Positions 13,344 to 20,644 of a stretch of 25,898 bases of DNA are shown here, piece after piece. Position 1 is the stretch's first letter, and each line of letters begins with the position of its first letter. The notes beneath the pieces are model-generated. The model saw only the letters and a program-made list of their open reading frames with translations. It did not search any database and was not told the origin of the DNA. Both the position numbers and the translations under genes were made by a program. Source of the stretch: a virus; the IMG/VR virus record IMGVR_UViG_3300032069_000048, positions 1 through 25,898 of that record. One strand, written 5' to 3'.

Positions 13344-13373
13344 TCTCTTAAAGTCCGGCCAGACTAAGAGAGA
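13344..13373 (+). promoter_or_regulatory. Leader hairpin downstream of decoration gene
   Basis: TCTCTTA (13344-13350) and TAAGAGA (13367-13373) are perfect inverted repeats with an inner GTC/GAC pairing around a CGGCCA loop. The 5' arm and loop (13347-13360) match the decoded triplets of array spacer 1. It may be an mRNA stability or regulatory hairpin. Confidence 0.4.
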
Positions 13374-13388
13374 GGAAAGAATAGAAAA

Positions 13389-13435
13389 GGGGATGCAGGT
13401 GAGTGCTCACCCACTCAATTTGCATTCCCTTTTTT
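13389..13435 (+). terminator. Rho-independent terminator before capsid gene
   Basis: GGGGATGCA (13389-13397) pairs with TGCATTCCC (13421-13429, one G-U pair) and is followed by a run of T. A nested GGTGA/TCACC helix (13398-13411) caps the stem. It would end most transcripts from the head operon and set the capsid gene apart, possibly with antitermination. Confidence 0.75.
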
Positions 13436-13466
13436 ATTGCCCCTAAGAAAAAAGGAGGAAACTAAA

Positions 13467-14426
13467 ATGTCTGGAATTGGATTAACAACCTCAAGGGCGA
13501 TTATTGGCGAGTTCTATGCTCGCCTATCGCAGAATGTTGGAGCCGAATGGGTTCCAGCCGTTTCTATGCTGATGCCATCGGTTCAGGAAACAGAAAACTA
13601 TAAATGGCTTGGAATGTCTCCCGCCATGAGACAATGGATCGGTGGCCGTCATGCCAAGGGTTTTAAAACCCAGGGATTAAGTATTACAAATTTGGAATAT
13701 GAGGCCACACTTGAAGTTCTTACTCGTGAACTCCGGAGAGATAAAACGGGCCAGATTATGACAAGGGTTCGGGAATTGGCAGATCGGGCTAATTCTCATT
13801 GGGCTTCTCTTTTAACAACCCTGATCGTCGCTGGAGTAAGCAGTGTTTGCTATGACACTCAATATTTCTTTGATACCGATCATGCCGATCCTGGGGCTAC
13901 CTATTCAACATCTCAGGATAATGATCTTTCCATCGACATATCGGCTGAGGCGGCTGCCGTTCATGGAACGATTACGGCGCCATCGACCGAAGAAATGCGT
14001 CAGTGTATTCTCAAAGCAATTGCAGCAATCGTTGGATTTTTGGATGATGAAGGGGAACCGATGAACGAGAATGCGAATTCATTCATCGTCATGACCCCTT
14101 TAAACCTCTATCCATCCGCTCTCGCTGCATGCAGTCTTCCAATTGTGGCTGGTGGGGAGCAGAATGTTCTCGCAAAGGCGGGATATCAATTGACACCAGT
14201 TGCTAATGCAAGACTGACGAATGCCACTGCCGTATTTTATGTTTTCAGAACTGACGGTCAGGTGAAACCTTTGATCCGTCAGGAGGAAGTCCCGATCACC
14301 ATTGAAGCCATCGCGGAAGGCTCGGAATTGGAATTTAATGAGCACAAACACCGCTATGGTGTATGGGCTTCAAGGAATGTCGGATATGGTTATTGGCAAC
14401 ACGCTTGCGTCGTGACCATGACCTAA
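13467..14426 (+). CDS. Major capsid protein, Mu GpT-like (319 aa)
   Basis: AAAAAAGGAGGAAACTAAA precedes ATG 13467, one of the strongest ribosome sites in the window. The sequence fits the Mu-like major head subunit (GpT) family: IGEFYARLSQNVGAEWVPAV at the N-terminus, then NYKWLGMSPAMRQWIGGRHA. A helical spine carries NLEYEATLEVLTRELRRDKT and a C-terminal part has FNEHKHRYGVWASRNVGYGY. It should adopt the HK97 fold and form the capsid shell. The gene is isolated between two terminators, which allows separate, high-level expression. Confidence 0.9.
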   Translation: MSGIGLTTSRAIIGEFYARLSQNVGAEWVPAVSMLMPSVQETENYKWLGMSPAMRQWIGGRHAKGFKTQGLSITNLEYEATLEVLTRELRRDKTGQIMTRVRELADRANSHWASLLTTLIVAGVSSVCYDTQYFFDTDHADPGATYSTSQDNDLSIDISAEAAAVHGTITAPSTEEMRQCILKAIAAIVGFLDDEGEPMNENANSFIVMTPLNLYPSALAACSLPIVAGGEQNVLAKAGYQLTPVANARLTNATAVFYVFRTDGQVKPLIRQEEVPITIEAIAEGSELEFNEHKHRYGVWASRNVGYGYWQHACVVTMT

Positions 14427-14450
14427 AAATGCGGAAAATAACCATTTACC

Positions 14451-14480
14451 GGGGCGGGGTTAAGGCCTCGCCCCATTTTT
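14451..14480 (+). terminator. Strong rho-independent terminator after capsid gene
   Basis: GGGGCGGGG (14451-14459) pairs with CCTCGCCCC (14466-14474) through one G-U pair around a 6-base loop and is followed by ATTTTT. It directly follows the capsid stop codon. Confidence 0.85.
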
Positions 14481-14495
14481 AAAAGGAGGTTCTTT

Positions 14496-14738
14496 ATGCA
14501 ATTTTACAGGACGACAGGTATTCTCAATGTTCCGGTGGGTTTTAAATTAGGTCTGGATGAAAATCAAATCAGGGATAGAGTGCGGAATCTTATTATCAGG
14601 GCAAAAGGAAAATGTGAGGTTATAGCTCCCATTCAATTTAAAAGGGGTGAGATAATTGGTATCGAAAAACCTGATAAGATCATGTTGAAAGTTTTGGAAG
14701 AGGAATCAGAGAAAAAAAATGATATTAAGGAAAAATAA
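14496..14738 (+). CDS. Small hypothetical protein after capsid gene (80 aa)
   Basis: AAAAGGAGGTTCTTT precedes the ATG. The product has a helix (LDENQIRDRVRNLIIRA) followed by beta strands (CEVIAPIQFKRGEIIGIEKP) and a charged tail. Small proteins of this size follow the major capsid gene in many phages and may be minor head or connector components, but no function is shown by the sequence. It stops three bases before the head-tail joining gene. Confidence 0.65.
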   Translation: MQFYRTTGILNVPVGFKLGLDENQIRDRVRNLIIRAKGKCEVIAPIQFKRGEIIGIEKPDKIMLKVLEEESEKKNDIKEK

Positions 14739-14741
14739 TTC

Positions 14742-15032
14742 ATGACCTTTAAAACAGATATCATCGATGATATCGATACTATCCTTGTGGATTGGGACGA
14801 CGTTATTTGGAATGGTGTTATCTATAAGGGCATCTTTCATAATGAATATGAGGCGGCTTCTCTTTTTGAGGGGGAGATCGAATCGAAAAATCCTTTCGTC
14901 CAAGTGAGAGAATCGGATTTTTCGGCGATTACCCATGCTGATACGGTGACGATCAATTCTGTGGTCTATAAAATCATGGCAATTGAACCCGATGGCATGG
15001 GGATGATGGTTTTGAAACTATCTAAAGATTGA
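14742..15032 (+). CDS. Head-tail joining protein, lambda FII-like (96 aa)
   Basis: The protein resembles the phage head-tail attachment family (lambda gpFII): an acidic N-terminus (FKTDIIDDIDTILVDWDDV), a beta core (VQVRESDFSAITHADTVTIN) and a terminal strand with VVYKIMAIEPDGMGMMVL. These proteins bind the connector after packaging and give the surface to which the tail docks. Length and place after the capsid gene agree. The gene follows the previous stop with no clear ribosome site. The exported gene at 15044 follows after 11 bases. Confidence 0.7.
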   Translation: MTFKTDIIDDIDTILVDWDDVIWNGVIYKGIFHNEYEAASLFEGEIESKNPFVQVRESDFSAITHADTVTINSVVYKIMAIEPDGMGMMVLKLSKD

Positions 15033-15043
15033 AGGAGGTTTCC

Positions 15044-15370
15044 ATGAAGCGAATCATTCTCATTATTTTGGCTATGGTGTTTATGGCAAGTCCTGTGTTG
15101 GCTGCTCCATTTCTTGTTTGCGATCCACAAGCAGGAGTAATTGATTATAAACTAACAGGGCCTGCATGGGTTCCTGTGAGCATAACTGCTCAACCTGATG
15201 GAAGCATTAGGATGGATGTGGCAAGCTCAACAGTTGGGTTAAACTCTCTGACTATTGCGGCTTGTAAGAATGATGCGATATGGGGGGAGTTATGCTCAGA
15301 TTATGTCCCTTTCGACTATACTCGACCATCGGCGGCTGCACTCCCAGGAAATTTGAAGTTAAGTAAATAA
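15044..15370 (+). CDS. Exported small protein with Sec signal peptide (108 aa)
   Basis: ATG 15044 has AAGGAGGTTTCC upstream; an in-frame ATG at 15029 overlaps the previous gene and lacks this site. A signal peptide is clear: MKR, then the hydrophobic IILIILAMVFMA and a cleavage site near VLAA-PF (about residue 19-20). The mature part is beta-rich and Ig/FnIII-like (VIDYKLTGPAWVPVSITAQP), with three cysteines of which two (CKNDAIWGELC) could form a disulphide. A secreted protein inside a head-tail gene cluster is unusual. It may be a host-altering moron or envelope-acting factor. No family is recognised. Confidence 0.65.
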   Translation: MKRIILIILAMVFMASPVLAAPFLVCDPQAGVIDYKLTGPAWVPVSITAQPDGSIRMDVASSTVGLNSLTIAACKNDAIWGELCSDYVPFDYTRPSAAALPGNLKLSK

Positions 15371-15384
15371 TAAGGAGATAGATT

Positions 15385-15828
15385 ATGGCAACAACTTTTA
15401 AATGGGTAGCTGGTGAGGGAGCAATAACAGCTCTTACGACAGAACTTAATGCCTTGGCAAGTGCCGCCTTTTCTGCCGCCAGTGCGGCAATAGACAATAC
15501 TGTTGGTTTATATCGATGGATGGATATAGAACTGAATCTTGCAAGTTTTACTCCTGGTGCTGGTTCGCCTTATTGTGCTGCGTGGATCAATTTATCTTTG
15601 GATGGCACTAACTATGAAAAAGTTCCCGACGGGAGCAGTGGAGATAAACCACCTGAGGCTATTTTCCCATTGGAGGCGAGTGTGGCTCAGGCAAGTCGAG
15701 TAGTCATAGCCAACATTCCAATTCCGCCCTTGAAGTTTAAATTATGTTTGCAGAATGTTTCTGGAGCAGCCTTAGCGGCTACGGGGAATACTTTATCTTA
15801 TAACAGACATTATGAGCAGAGTGTATAA
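15385..15828 (+). CDS. Putative virion surface protein (147 aa)
   Basis: A ribosome site AAGGAGATAGATT precedes the ATG. An Ala-rich helix (ALTTELNALASAAFSAASAA) is followed by a beta domain (LYRWMDIELNLASF, CAAWINLSLDGTNYEKV, IPPLKFKLCLQNVSGAAL). This is the pattern of small jelly-roll or Ig-like accessory proteins often encoded near fibre genes of metagenomic siphoviruses. It overlaps the LamG gene by one base (TAATG), so the two are translated together. Function inferred only from context. Confidence 0.55.
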   Translation: MATTFKWVAGEGAITALTTELNALASAAFSAASAAIDNTVGLYRWMDIELNLASFTPGAGSPYCAAWINLSLDGTNYEKVPDGSSGDKPPEAIFPLEASVAQASRVVIANIPIPPLKFKLCLQNVSGAALAATGNTLSYNRHYEQSV

Positions 15829-16631
15829 TGAGCGATATTAGTCGACTACATAATCATTTTCTCAAACCCCGATGGGAGTGGAGACCAAGACTTAATCCGA
15901 ATCATCCATTGAGTATTGGGCTGGTGGGATTGTGGCTATTCAACGAAACAGGAGGGCTAAAGGCTTATGATCTTTCTGGTAAGCATAATGATGGAACTTT
16001 GATAAGTGGCCCAACCTGGAAACCTGGAAAGTTTGGTCAATCCCTCTCCTTTAATGGAACGAGTAGTTATGTGAATGTGCCTCATTCGAGTAGTTTAAAC
16101 CTTCCAAATAAAGTGACTTTTGCAGCTTGGGTATATCCGACAAGTTTTACCGATTATGACACTGTAGTTGCCAAGGACTATGGAACTGGATTTTGGTTTG
16201 GACTTTATATTACTACGGGAACTATACAATTATGGATTGGAGGTGCCGCAAACCAATCTGATGGAGCAGTTCAATTAAATAAATGGTCTCATATTGCTGC
16301 TACTTGGGATGGAACAACGATAAATTATTATATAAATGGGGTTTATGATAGTTCGGACACTAATTCAAATGCAGCCACGACAAATACTTTAAATATGTAT
16401 ATTGGAGCTGATAGGAAATCGAGTGCTGACCCATTTTATTGGTTTCCTGGCCTCATTGACGGAGTCCGCATTTACAATCGGGTGCTGTTGGCGAGCGAAA
16501 TCCGATGGCTTTATCAAGACCCCTTTGCTGGAATTGATGTTCCAATATTTAAGGATTACTGGCCTGAAGTGGCGGCAGGGGGTCTTTCAATCCCAGTGGC
16601 AATGCGTCATTATAGAGAAATGAGGAATTAA
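15828..16631 (+). CDS. LamG/concanavalin-like domain virion protein (267 aa)
   Basis: After an N-terminal linker (~30 residues) lies a complete LamG-type lectin fold (about 40-230): GLVGLWLFNETGG, then GQSLSFNGTSSYVNVPHSSS, VTFAAWVYPT, KWSHIAATWDGTTINYYING and ending GLIDGVRIYNRVLLASEI. Such domains bind carbohydrate and in phages decorate capsids or tails, probably aiding attachment to host glycans. The C-terminal ~35 residues are a probable anchoring segment. Translation is coupled to the previous gene through TAATGA. Confidence 0.8.
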   Translation: MSDISRLHNHFLKPRWEWRPRLNPNHPLSIGLVGLWLFNETGGLKAYDLSGKHNDGTLISGPTWKPGKFGQSLSFNGTSSYVNVPHSSSLNLPNKVTFAAWVYPTSFTDYDTVVAKDYGTGFWFGLYITTGTIQLWIGGAANQSDGAVQLNKWSHIAATWDGTTINYYINGVYDSSDTNSNAATTNTLNMYIGADRKSSADPFYWFPGLIDGVRIYNRVLLASEIRWLYQDPFAGIDVPIFKDYWPEVAAGGLSIPVAMRHYREMRN

Positions 16632-16633
16632 AA

Positions 16634-17653
16634 ATGGATGGATGGCTTAAACAATCAGTGGCAATTACATTAAGCATAGGGCCTTTTCTTGATTCAACCG
16701 ATGGAAACACTCAAGAAACTGCTCTAACGATTGCTCAGGCAGATGTTGTTCTGTCAAAGGCAGGTGGAGCTTTCGCAGCTAAGAACGATGCCACAAGTTG
16801 CACCCACGATACCAAGGGTTATTATTCCTGTCCTCTTAATGTGACTGATACAGGCACACTTGGAATGCTAAAACTTGCCGTCCATGTCGCTGGGGCTTTA
16901 GCAGTTTGGCATACATGGATGGTGGTTTCCGCTCAAGTCTGGGATTCGCTTTTTGGCGCAGATAAACTTGATGTTGCTGTGGTGGAACAAGCCAACATTG
17001 ACTTTGGAGCTCTCCAGAAAGCCTCTCTTAATGCTGCGACTCCAGCCTCGGTGGTTGGGGCGGTGGGTTCAGTAACAGGGGCAGTAGGTAGTGTAACAGG
17101 TGCAGTGGGTTCAGTGACAGCAGGAGTAACCGTCGCCACAAATAATGATAAGACTGGATATGGACTAAGCGCAGCAGCGGTTCAAGCTGTTTGGGATGCT
17201 CTTCTAACTGCTCTCACTACCGCTGGTTCTATTGGAAAGAAACTTGCCGATTGGGTTGTCGGGACAATAGACACTTACACTGGGAATACTAAGCAAACAG
17301 GTGATGCTTTTGCTCGATTGGGCGCTCCATCTGGGGCTTCGATAAGCGCTGACATTGCGGCAGTAAAATCAGATTCCGGGGCCATTCTCGCCGATACCGG
17401 AACAGATGGGGTTGTCGTGAATGCCGCTGGCCTTGCCGCTGATGCCGTGGATGAAATATTGGATGAGATTGTTGAAGGGACAATAACGTTAAGACAAGCA
17501 ATGAGACTTTTACTTGCGGCTGATTCTGGGAAATCTGGAGGTGGCGGAACAGCCACATTGACATTTCGGGATGTGGCAGATTTAAAGGCCAGGATTACGG
17601 CCACGGTTGATGCCAATGGCAATAGGACTGCAATCACCAGGGATGGGACATAA
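16634..17653 (+). CDS. Fibre-like virion protein with VGAVGSVTG repeats (339 aa)
   Basis: The N-terminal ~110 residues form a beta domain (VAITLSIGPFLDSTDGNTQE, ALTIAQADVVLSKAGGAFAA, MLKLAVHVAGALAVWHTWMV) found in virion proteins of environmental phages. A linker with three 7-residue repeats (VGAVGSVTGAVGSVTG) encoded at 17060-17122 leads to Ala-rich helices and a C-terminal part ending in ATLTFRDVADLKARITATVD. Probably a fibre or head-surface appendage. It overlaps the next gene by one base. Confidence 0.55.
   Translation: MDGWLKQSVAITLSIGPFLDSTDGNTQETALTIAQADVVLSKAGGAFAAKNDATSCTHDTKGYYSCPLNVTDTGTLGMLKLAVHVAGALAVWHTWMVVSAQVWDSLFGADKLDVAVVEQANIDFGALQKASLNAATPASVVGAVGSVTGAVGSVTGAVGSVTAGVTVATNNDKTGYGLSAAAVQAVWDALLTALTTAGSIGKKLADWVVGTIDTYTGNTKQTGDAFARLGAPSGASISADIAAVKSDSGAILADTGTDGVVVNAAGLAADAVDEILDEIVEGTITLRQAMRLLLAADSGKSGGGGTATLTFRDVADLKARITATVDANGNRTAITRDGT
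17060..17122 (+). repeat. Three tandem 21-bp in-frame repeats
   Basis: Three 21-base units (17060-17080, 17081-17101, 17102-17122) encode GAVGSVT-type repeats in the fibre-like protein. The copies differ at several third positions, so the repeat is not brand new. Confidence 0.8.
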
Positions 17654-17928
17654 TGGCCCTTCTCAATCCAGGATATTGGCAATCTACTTATTGGCAAGAT
17701 AGTTATTGGCAGCAGGATTTTTGGCCGGAATATGGGATTCCCATTGCTCCAACGGAGACCATCCGGCAACAGATAATCGATGCTATTGATGCGAGGTTTA
17801 AAACGATTGGTAAGTATGGTCTTGGAGAAGGGCCTCTTGGAGAATATTTTCTTGGAGGTGAAGCGGGAGATTCAATCCGGCAACAGATAATCGATGCTAT
17901 TGATGCGAGGTTAAAGACAATATTATGA
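17653..17928 (+). CDS. YW-repeat protein fused to duplicated tail-terminator N-terminus (91 aa)
   Basis: Residues 1-27 carry aromatic repeats (GYWQSTYW, DSYWQQDFWPEYG) like small virion proteins of related phages. Residues ~36-51 and ~74-89 both read IRQQIIDAIDAR-(F/L)-KTI, encoded by a 38-base exact direct repeat. This segment is the usual N-terminus of tail-terminator (gpU-like) proteins, and the remainder of such a protein lies 2.1 kb downstream at 20048-20407. The ORF is therefore probably a fusion of a small virion gene with the severed start of the tail-terminator gene. Whether it still functions is unclear. Confidence 0.6.
   Translation: MALLNPGYWQSTYWQDSYWQQDFWPEYGIPIAPTETIRQQIIDAIDARFKTIGKYGLGEGPLGEYFLGGEAGDSIRQQIIDAIDARLKTIL
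17761..17912 (+). repeat. 38-bp exact direct repeat (17761-17798 and 17875-17912)
   Basis: Both copies begin ATCCGGCAACAGATAATCGA and end GATGCGAGGTT, 114 bases apart, so the duplication is in frame and codes for the same peptide. Exact identity points to a recent duplication or recombination event. Confidence 0.9.
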
Positions 17929-19508
17929 AAAAAATTCTTTCGATTTTAGCCTGTATTCTGATCGCTACCACGATCTATGCTGGTACGACGACTAATTTTG
18001 GTTGGAACTATGGCACTCAGGGGCAAACACCTTGGTGGGATGTCTGGACGGGAATCTTCCAATCCATTGACACCGAACTCTATAGTGTCAAAACTGGTAT
18101 GGGTGTGCACAATGGTCTGCTCATGCCTGTTAGTACTTATATTAATTTTGGAACTACTTATGGATCAACTGGGTATGGACTGCGTGATAATGCGGGTACA
18201 CCACAATATAAGATTTCGGGTGCAGACTGGATAAACATTGGCACTGGCGGAACCCCAGCCCTCGACGATGTGACCGATCCTGATGCTGCCAAAACTTTTA
18301 CTCTTGTCGATAATAATGCCTCTGCCCTCTCTTTCGGTGCTACGGGTGCTGCTGATATTCTAAAGATAGGAACTTTAGATGCAGGGCCAACGGTAACAAT
18401 AGGAGGTCAACTCCTCCTCCCCGCTGGTTCGGTGGATACTCCGAGTTTGGCTCCAGCGAGTAATCCCCATATAGGTTTACATTGGAGTCCTACTGGGAAT
18501 TTACACCTTTTTAATACTGCTACAGGACAAGCACCGTTTGTAATTAAGGGGACGCTTAACAAACCTGATCTCATAATTATTGATCCTACAAGTAACATTC
18601 CGCTTGCCGCATTGGATTCTCAGGGAATGATTGTATCAAGAGGAGGAATGATGATAACTGGGGACTATTCTGCGACTTATAACCCTACTACTGGAATCTA
18701 TACCCAGGCGAGTTGGGGGTATGAAACAATACCTGGGCCTGCTATGATTGGAGTTGTAGATGACGTTGCTGGGCCTTCCATTCATATCTGCACAGCGAAT
18801 GATGAATCATCAACGCATTTTGTAGGAAGAGAAAGGGTACCTGGTCTTCTTCCTGTTCCGTCTGTTCCTAATTTTAGAGTGGATCGAAAAGGAAATATGG
18901 ATATTTTTGATTCCACTACTGTTGGATTAGAAAGTCTTAATGAGACAGACTTTACCACTCATGTTAAATGGGATGTAACTGGAGATTTTAACGATACAGG
19001 TGGAAATGCTAGGTATACCCATTCTACAGGTGCTGGAACATTAACTCAAACCGCCGCTAATCTCGCAGTAGCTTTAAAAGGAAATCGTTGGTATAAATTC
19101 GTCTATACTGTTTCAAGTGTAGTCGGGACTCCAAAAGCAACTATTCCAGATACGGTAGCTATTATTGGTTTAGGAGGGGTGCCTAATTATCCCAAACAAT
19201 TAACTATATCTGATGGAGCCAACAAAGTATTGATTTTTAAAACCGTTGCCTCTCCAACGGATTTTGTTATTAATGGAACTTCAACCACTATTGGCCATAC
19301 ATTTACCTTGGATGATTTAAGTTTGAAAGAAATCGAAGATGGAAATATTAATTTAGGCGGGAAATTATATGTTGGATCGGCTCAGACTACTACTGGAGCA
19401 GGAGCAGGAACGTTGACCAATGCACCAACGGCAGGCGATCCAACAGGATATTTGAAGATTGTAGTTGATGGGGCAGTAAAAGCAATCCCATATTGGGATG
19501 TGCCATGA
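17925..19508 (+). CDS. Large exported/fibre-like protein with signal peptide (527 aa)
   Basis: ATG 17925 overlaps the previous stop (ATTATGA). The N-terminus is a Sec signal peptide (MKKILSILACILIATTIYA, cleavage before Gly20). The mature part opens with GTTTNFGWNYGTQGQTPWWD. It is rich in beta turns, Thr, Gly and Asn, with a central GYGLRDNAGTPQYKISGADW segment and a C-terminal beta domain around residues 335-465, then a short tail (GYLKIVVDGAVKAIPYWDVP). This C-terminus is common in phage tail-fibre and surface proteins. A signal peptide on such a protein is unusual because phage assembly is cytoplasmic. It is the first gene of the 2.1-kb cassette that splits the tail-terminator gene. Confidence 0.6.
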   Translation: MKKILSILACILIATTIYAGTTTNFGWNYGTQGQTPWWDVWTGIFQSIDTELYSVKTGMGVHNGLLMPVSTYINFGTTYGSTGYGLRDNAGTPQYKISGADWINIGTGGTPALDDVTDPDAAKTFTLVDNNASALSFGATGAADILKIGTLDAGPTVTIGGQLLLPAGSVDTPSLAPASNPHIGLHWSPTGNLHLFNTATGQAPFVIKGTLNKPDLIIIDPTSNIPLAALDSQGMIVSRGGMMITGDYSATYNPTTGIYTQASWGYETIPGPAMIGVVDDVAGPSIHICTANDESSTHFVGRERVPGLLPVPSVPNFRVDRKGNMDIFDSTTVGLESLNETDFTTHVKWDVTGDFNDTGGNARYTHSTGAGTLTQTAANLAVALKGNRWYKFVYTVSSVVGTPKATIPDTVAIIGLGGVPNYPKQLTISDGANKVLIFKTVASPTDFVINGTSTTIGHTFTLDDLSLKEIEDGNINLGGKLYVGSAQTTTGAGAGTLTNAPTAGDPTGYLKIVVDGAVKAIPYWDVP

Positions 19509-19726
19509 TGAAAAAGTTAATTTTAGGGCTTATCCTCTTATCCTTCTTTCTCTCAACTTCTTTTGTATATGCAGGTGAGAAGGAAGAACTTCAACTTCAA
19601 AAAGCTCTTTGTATAGAAATCATCAAACGGGCAACCTACGAAGCTGAACTTGCTAAAAGGGAAATCCAAGAAATAGAGAAGAAGATTCAGGCGATCTCTC
19701 AAAAGGAAAAGGAAAAAGTAAAATAA
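19505..19726 (+). CDS. Small exported coiled-coil protein (73 aa)
   Basis: ATG 19505 overlaps the previous stop (ATGATGA), a better choice than an in-frame ATG at 19493 inside the previous gene. A signal peptide (LILGLILLSFFLSTSFVYA, cleavage before Gly) is followed by a Lys/Glu-rich helix, a coiled coil (LQLQKALCIEIIKRATYEAE to the end). The mature product is about 50 residues, periplasmic or envelope-bound. Spanin-like roles can be imagined, but there is no lipobox and no partner lysis gene. Function unknown. Confidence 0.6.
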   Translation: MMKKLILGLILLSFFLSTSFVYAGEKEELQLQKALCIEIIKRATYEAELAKREIQEIEKKIQAISQKEKEKVK

Positions 19727-19824
19727 ATGGCAGAGTTTGACTCCAACTCAGAAGGATCAGATTAAGACTATTTTAGGAGCTCAATAAGAAGATAAAAAGA
19801 CTTCGACCTTTAAAAGGGAATTTT

Positions 19825-20019
19825 ATGAAAATTAGCGATCTAAAAATAACCCATATTATCCTAATAATTGCAATCGTACTTTGGGCCTATCTCTTTTTTG
19901 ATTGGCAAAAGACGAAGTATCAGCTTCAATTTGAGGGCCGGAGAAATGCGGTGACTCAATCTGTTAATAATCTAAATACGAGAGTAACTGCACTTGAGAA
20001 AAAGGTAAAAATACCATAA
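19825..20019 (+). CDS. Small membrane protein with coiled coil (64 aa)
   Basis: AAAAGGGAATTTT precedes the ATG. One transmembrane helix (ITHIILIIAIVLWAYLFF, about residues 8-25) is followed by a short basic loop and a C-terminal coiled coil (NNLNTRVTALEKKVKI). It is probably anchored in the inner membrane with the coiled coil outside. Resembles small phage-encoded envelope proteins (spanin, antiholin or superinfection factors) only in architecture. It is the last gene of the 2.1-kb cassette. The 98 bases upstream (19727-19824) hold only a short fragment coding for LTPTQKDQIKTILGAQ, perhaps a gene remnant. Confidence 0.55.
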   Translation: MKISDLKITHIILIIAIVLWAYLFFDWQKTKYQLQFEGRRNAVTQSVNNLNTRVTALEKKVKIP

Positions 20020-20047
20020 GACAATGGCTAATTTGGCGGGATAATTT

Positions 20048-20407
20048 ATGGCTTTAGGGGATAACATCTTTGCATGGAGAAAAACTCCTCTTCAGGCTTC
20101 CGAACTTCCGGCCTTAGTCTATCGGGATCGGACGGAAATGAAAGAGCCAGGATGGGGGATTTATGAAAATAAACTCATAATTGATGTAGAAATTTATACC
20201 AATACCGTAGCCGAGATCAGAGAATGTATCGCCGATTTAGAGGTAGCCATCTTAAAAGACGAGACGTGGGGAGATTTGGCCCTATACAGTGAACTCGATG
20301 TCAATGAAATGGAGATCGAACAGAAGGAAAATATATTTGTGGCATCAAAAATCATTATGATCGTTGAATATCGGACAGTGAGAGGAGATCCTTATACTCA
20401 AGGGTAA
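20048..20407 (+). CDS. Tail-terminator-like protein, N-terminus severed (119 aa)
   Basis: The protein (ALGDNIFAWRKTPLQASELP, then ALVYRDRTEM, VEIYTNTVAEIRECIADLEV and KIIMIVEYRTVRGDPYTQG) matches the C-terminal three quarters of gpU-like tail-terminator/completion proteins. The frame is open upstream except for one TAA at 20042-20044. Read through, it gives KT-MANLAG-stop-FMALGDNIFAW. The missing N-terminus, IRQQIIDAIDARLKT, is at 17875-17920. ATG 20048 with weak GGGA upstream now serves as start. It caps the tail tube and joins the head; whether the shortened form works is unknown. Confidence 0.65.
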   Translation: MALGDNIFAWRKTPLQASELPALVYRDRTEMKEPGWGIYENKLIIDVEIYTNTVAEIRECIADLEVAILKDETWGDLALYSELDVNEMEIEQKENIFVASKIIMIVEYRTVRGDPYTQG

Positions 20408-20422
20408 AAAAGTCCGCCGGCC

Positions 20423-20435
20423 TGGCCTTCGGCCA
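20423..20435. other. Short hairpin between tail genes
   Basis: TGGCC-TTC-GGCCA forms a compact hairpin in the gap after the tail-terminator gene, flanked by two similar CCGCCGGCCT and CCACCGGCCT elements (20414-20423 and 20464-20473). No T-run follows, so it is not a classical terminator. Confidence 0.35.
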
Positions 20436-20488
20436 ATAGAAGCACTGACATTCGAAAAGAAGACCACCGGCCTAAAAGGAGGAGAGAT

Positions 20489-20644
20489 ATGTCATGGAGA
20501 CTTAAAGAAGAGGAAAATGAATTTCAGGTAACACGGGAAGGAGAATTTGAATATTATAACTTCCGACATGGCCTGATCTATTTTAGAATTCCAAAAGAAG
20601 AAGAAGATCGATTCGAATTCATTGAAGGAGGTGAAGAAGAATGA
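20489..20644 (+). CDS. Small acidic hypothetical protein (51 aa)
   Basis: AAAAGGAGGAGAGAT precedes ATG 20489, and the stop TGA overlaps the next start (ATGA at 20641), giving two independent signs of real coding. The product (MSWRLKEEENEFQVTREGEF at its N-terminus) is strongly acidic with an aromatic centre (EYYNFRHGLIYFRIP). It sits where small tail accessory proteins occur, directly before the tube gene. No family is recognised. Confidence 0.65.
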   Translation: MSWRLKEEENEFQVTREGEFEYYNFRHGLIYFRIPKEEEDRFEFIEGGEEE

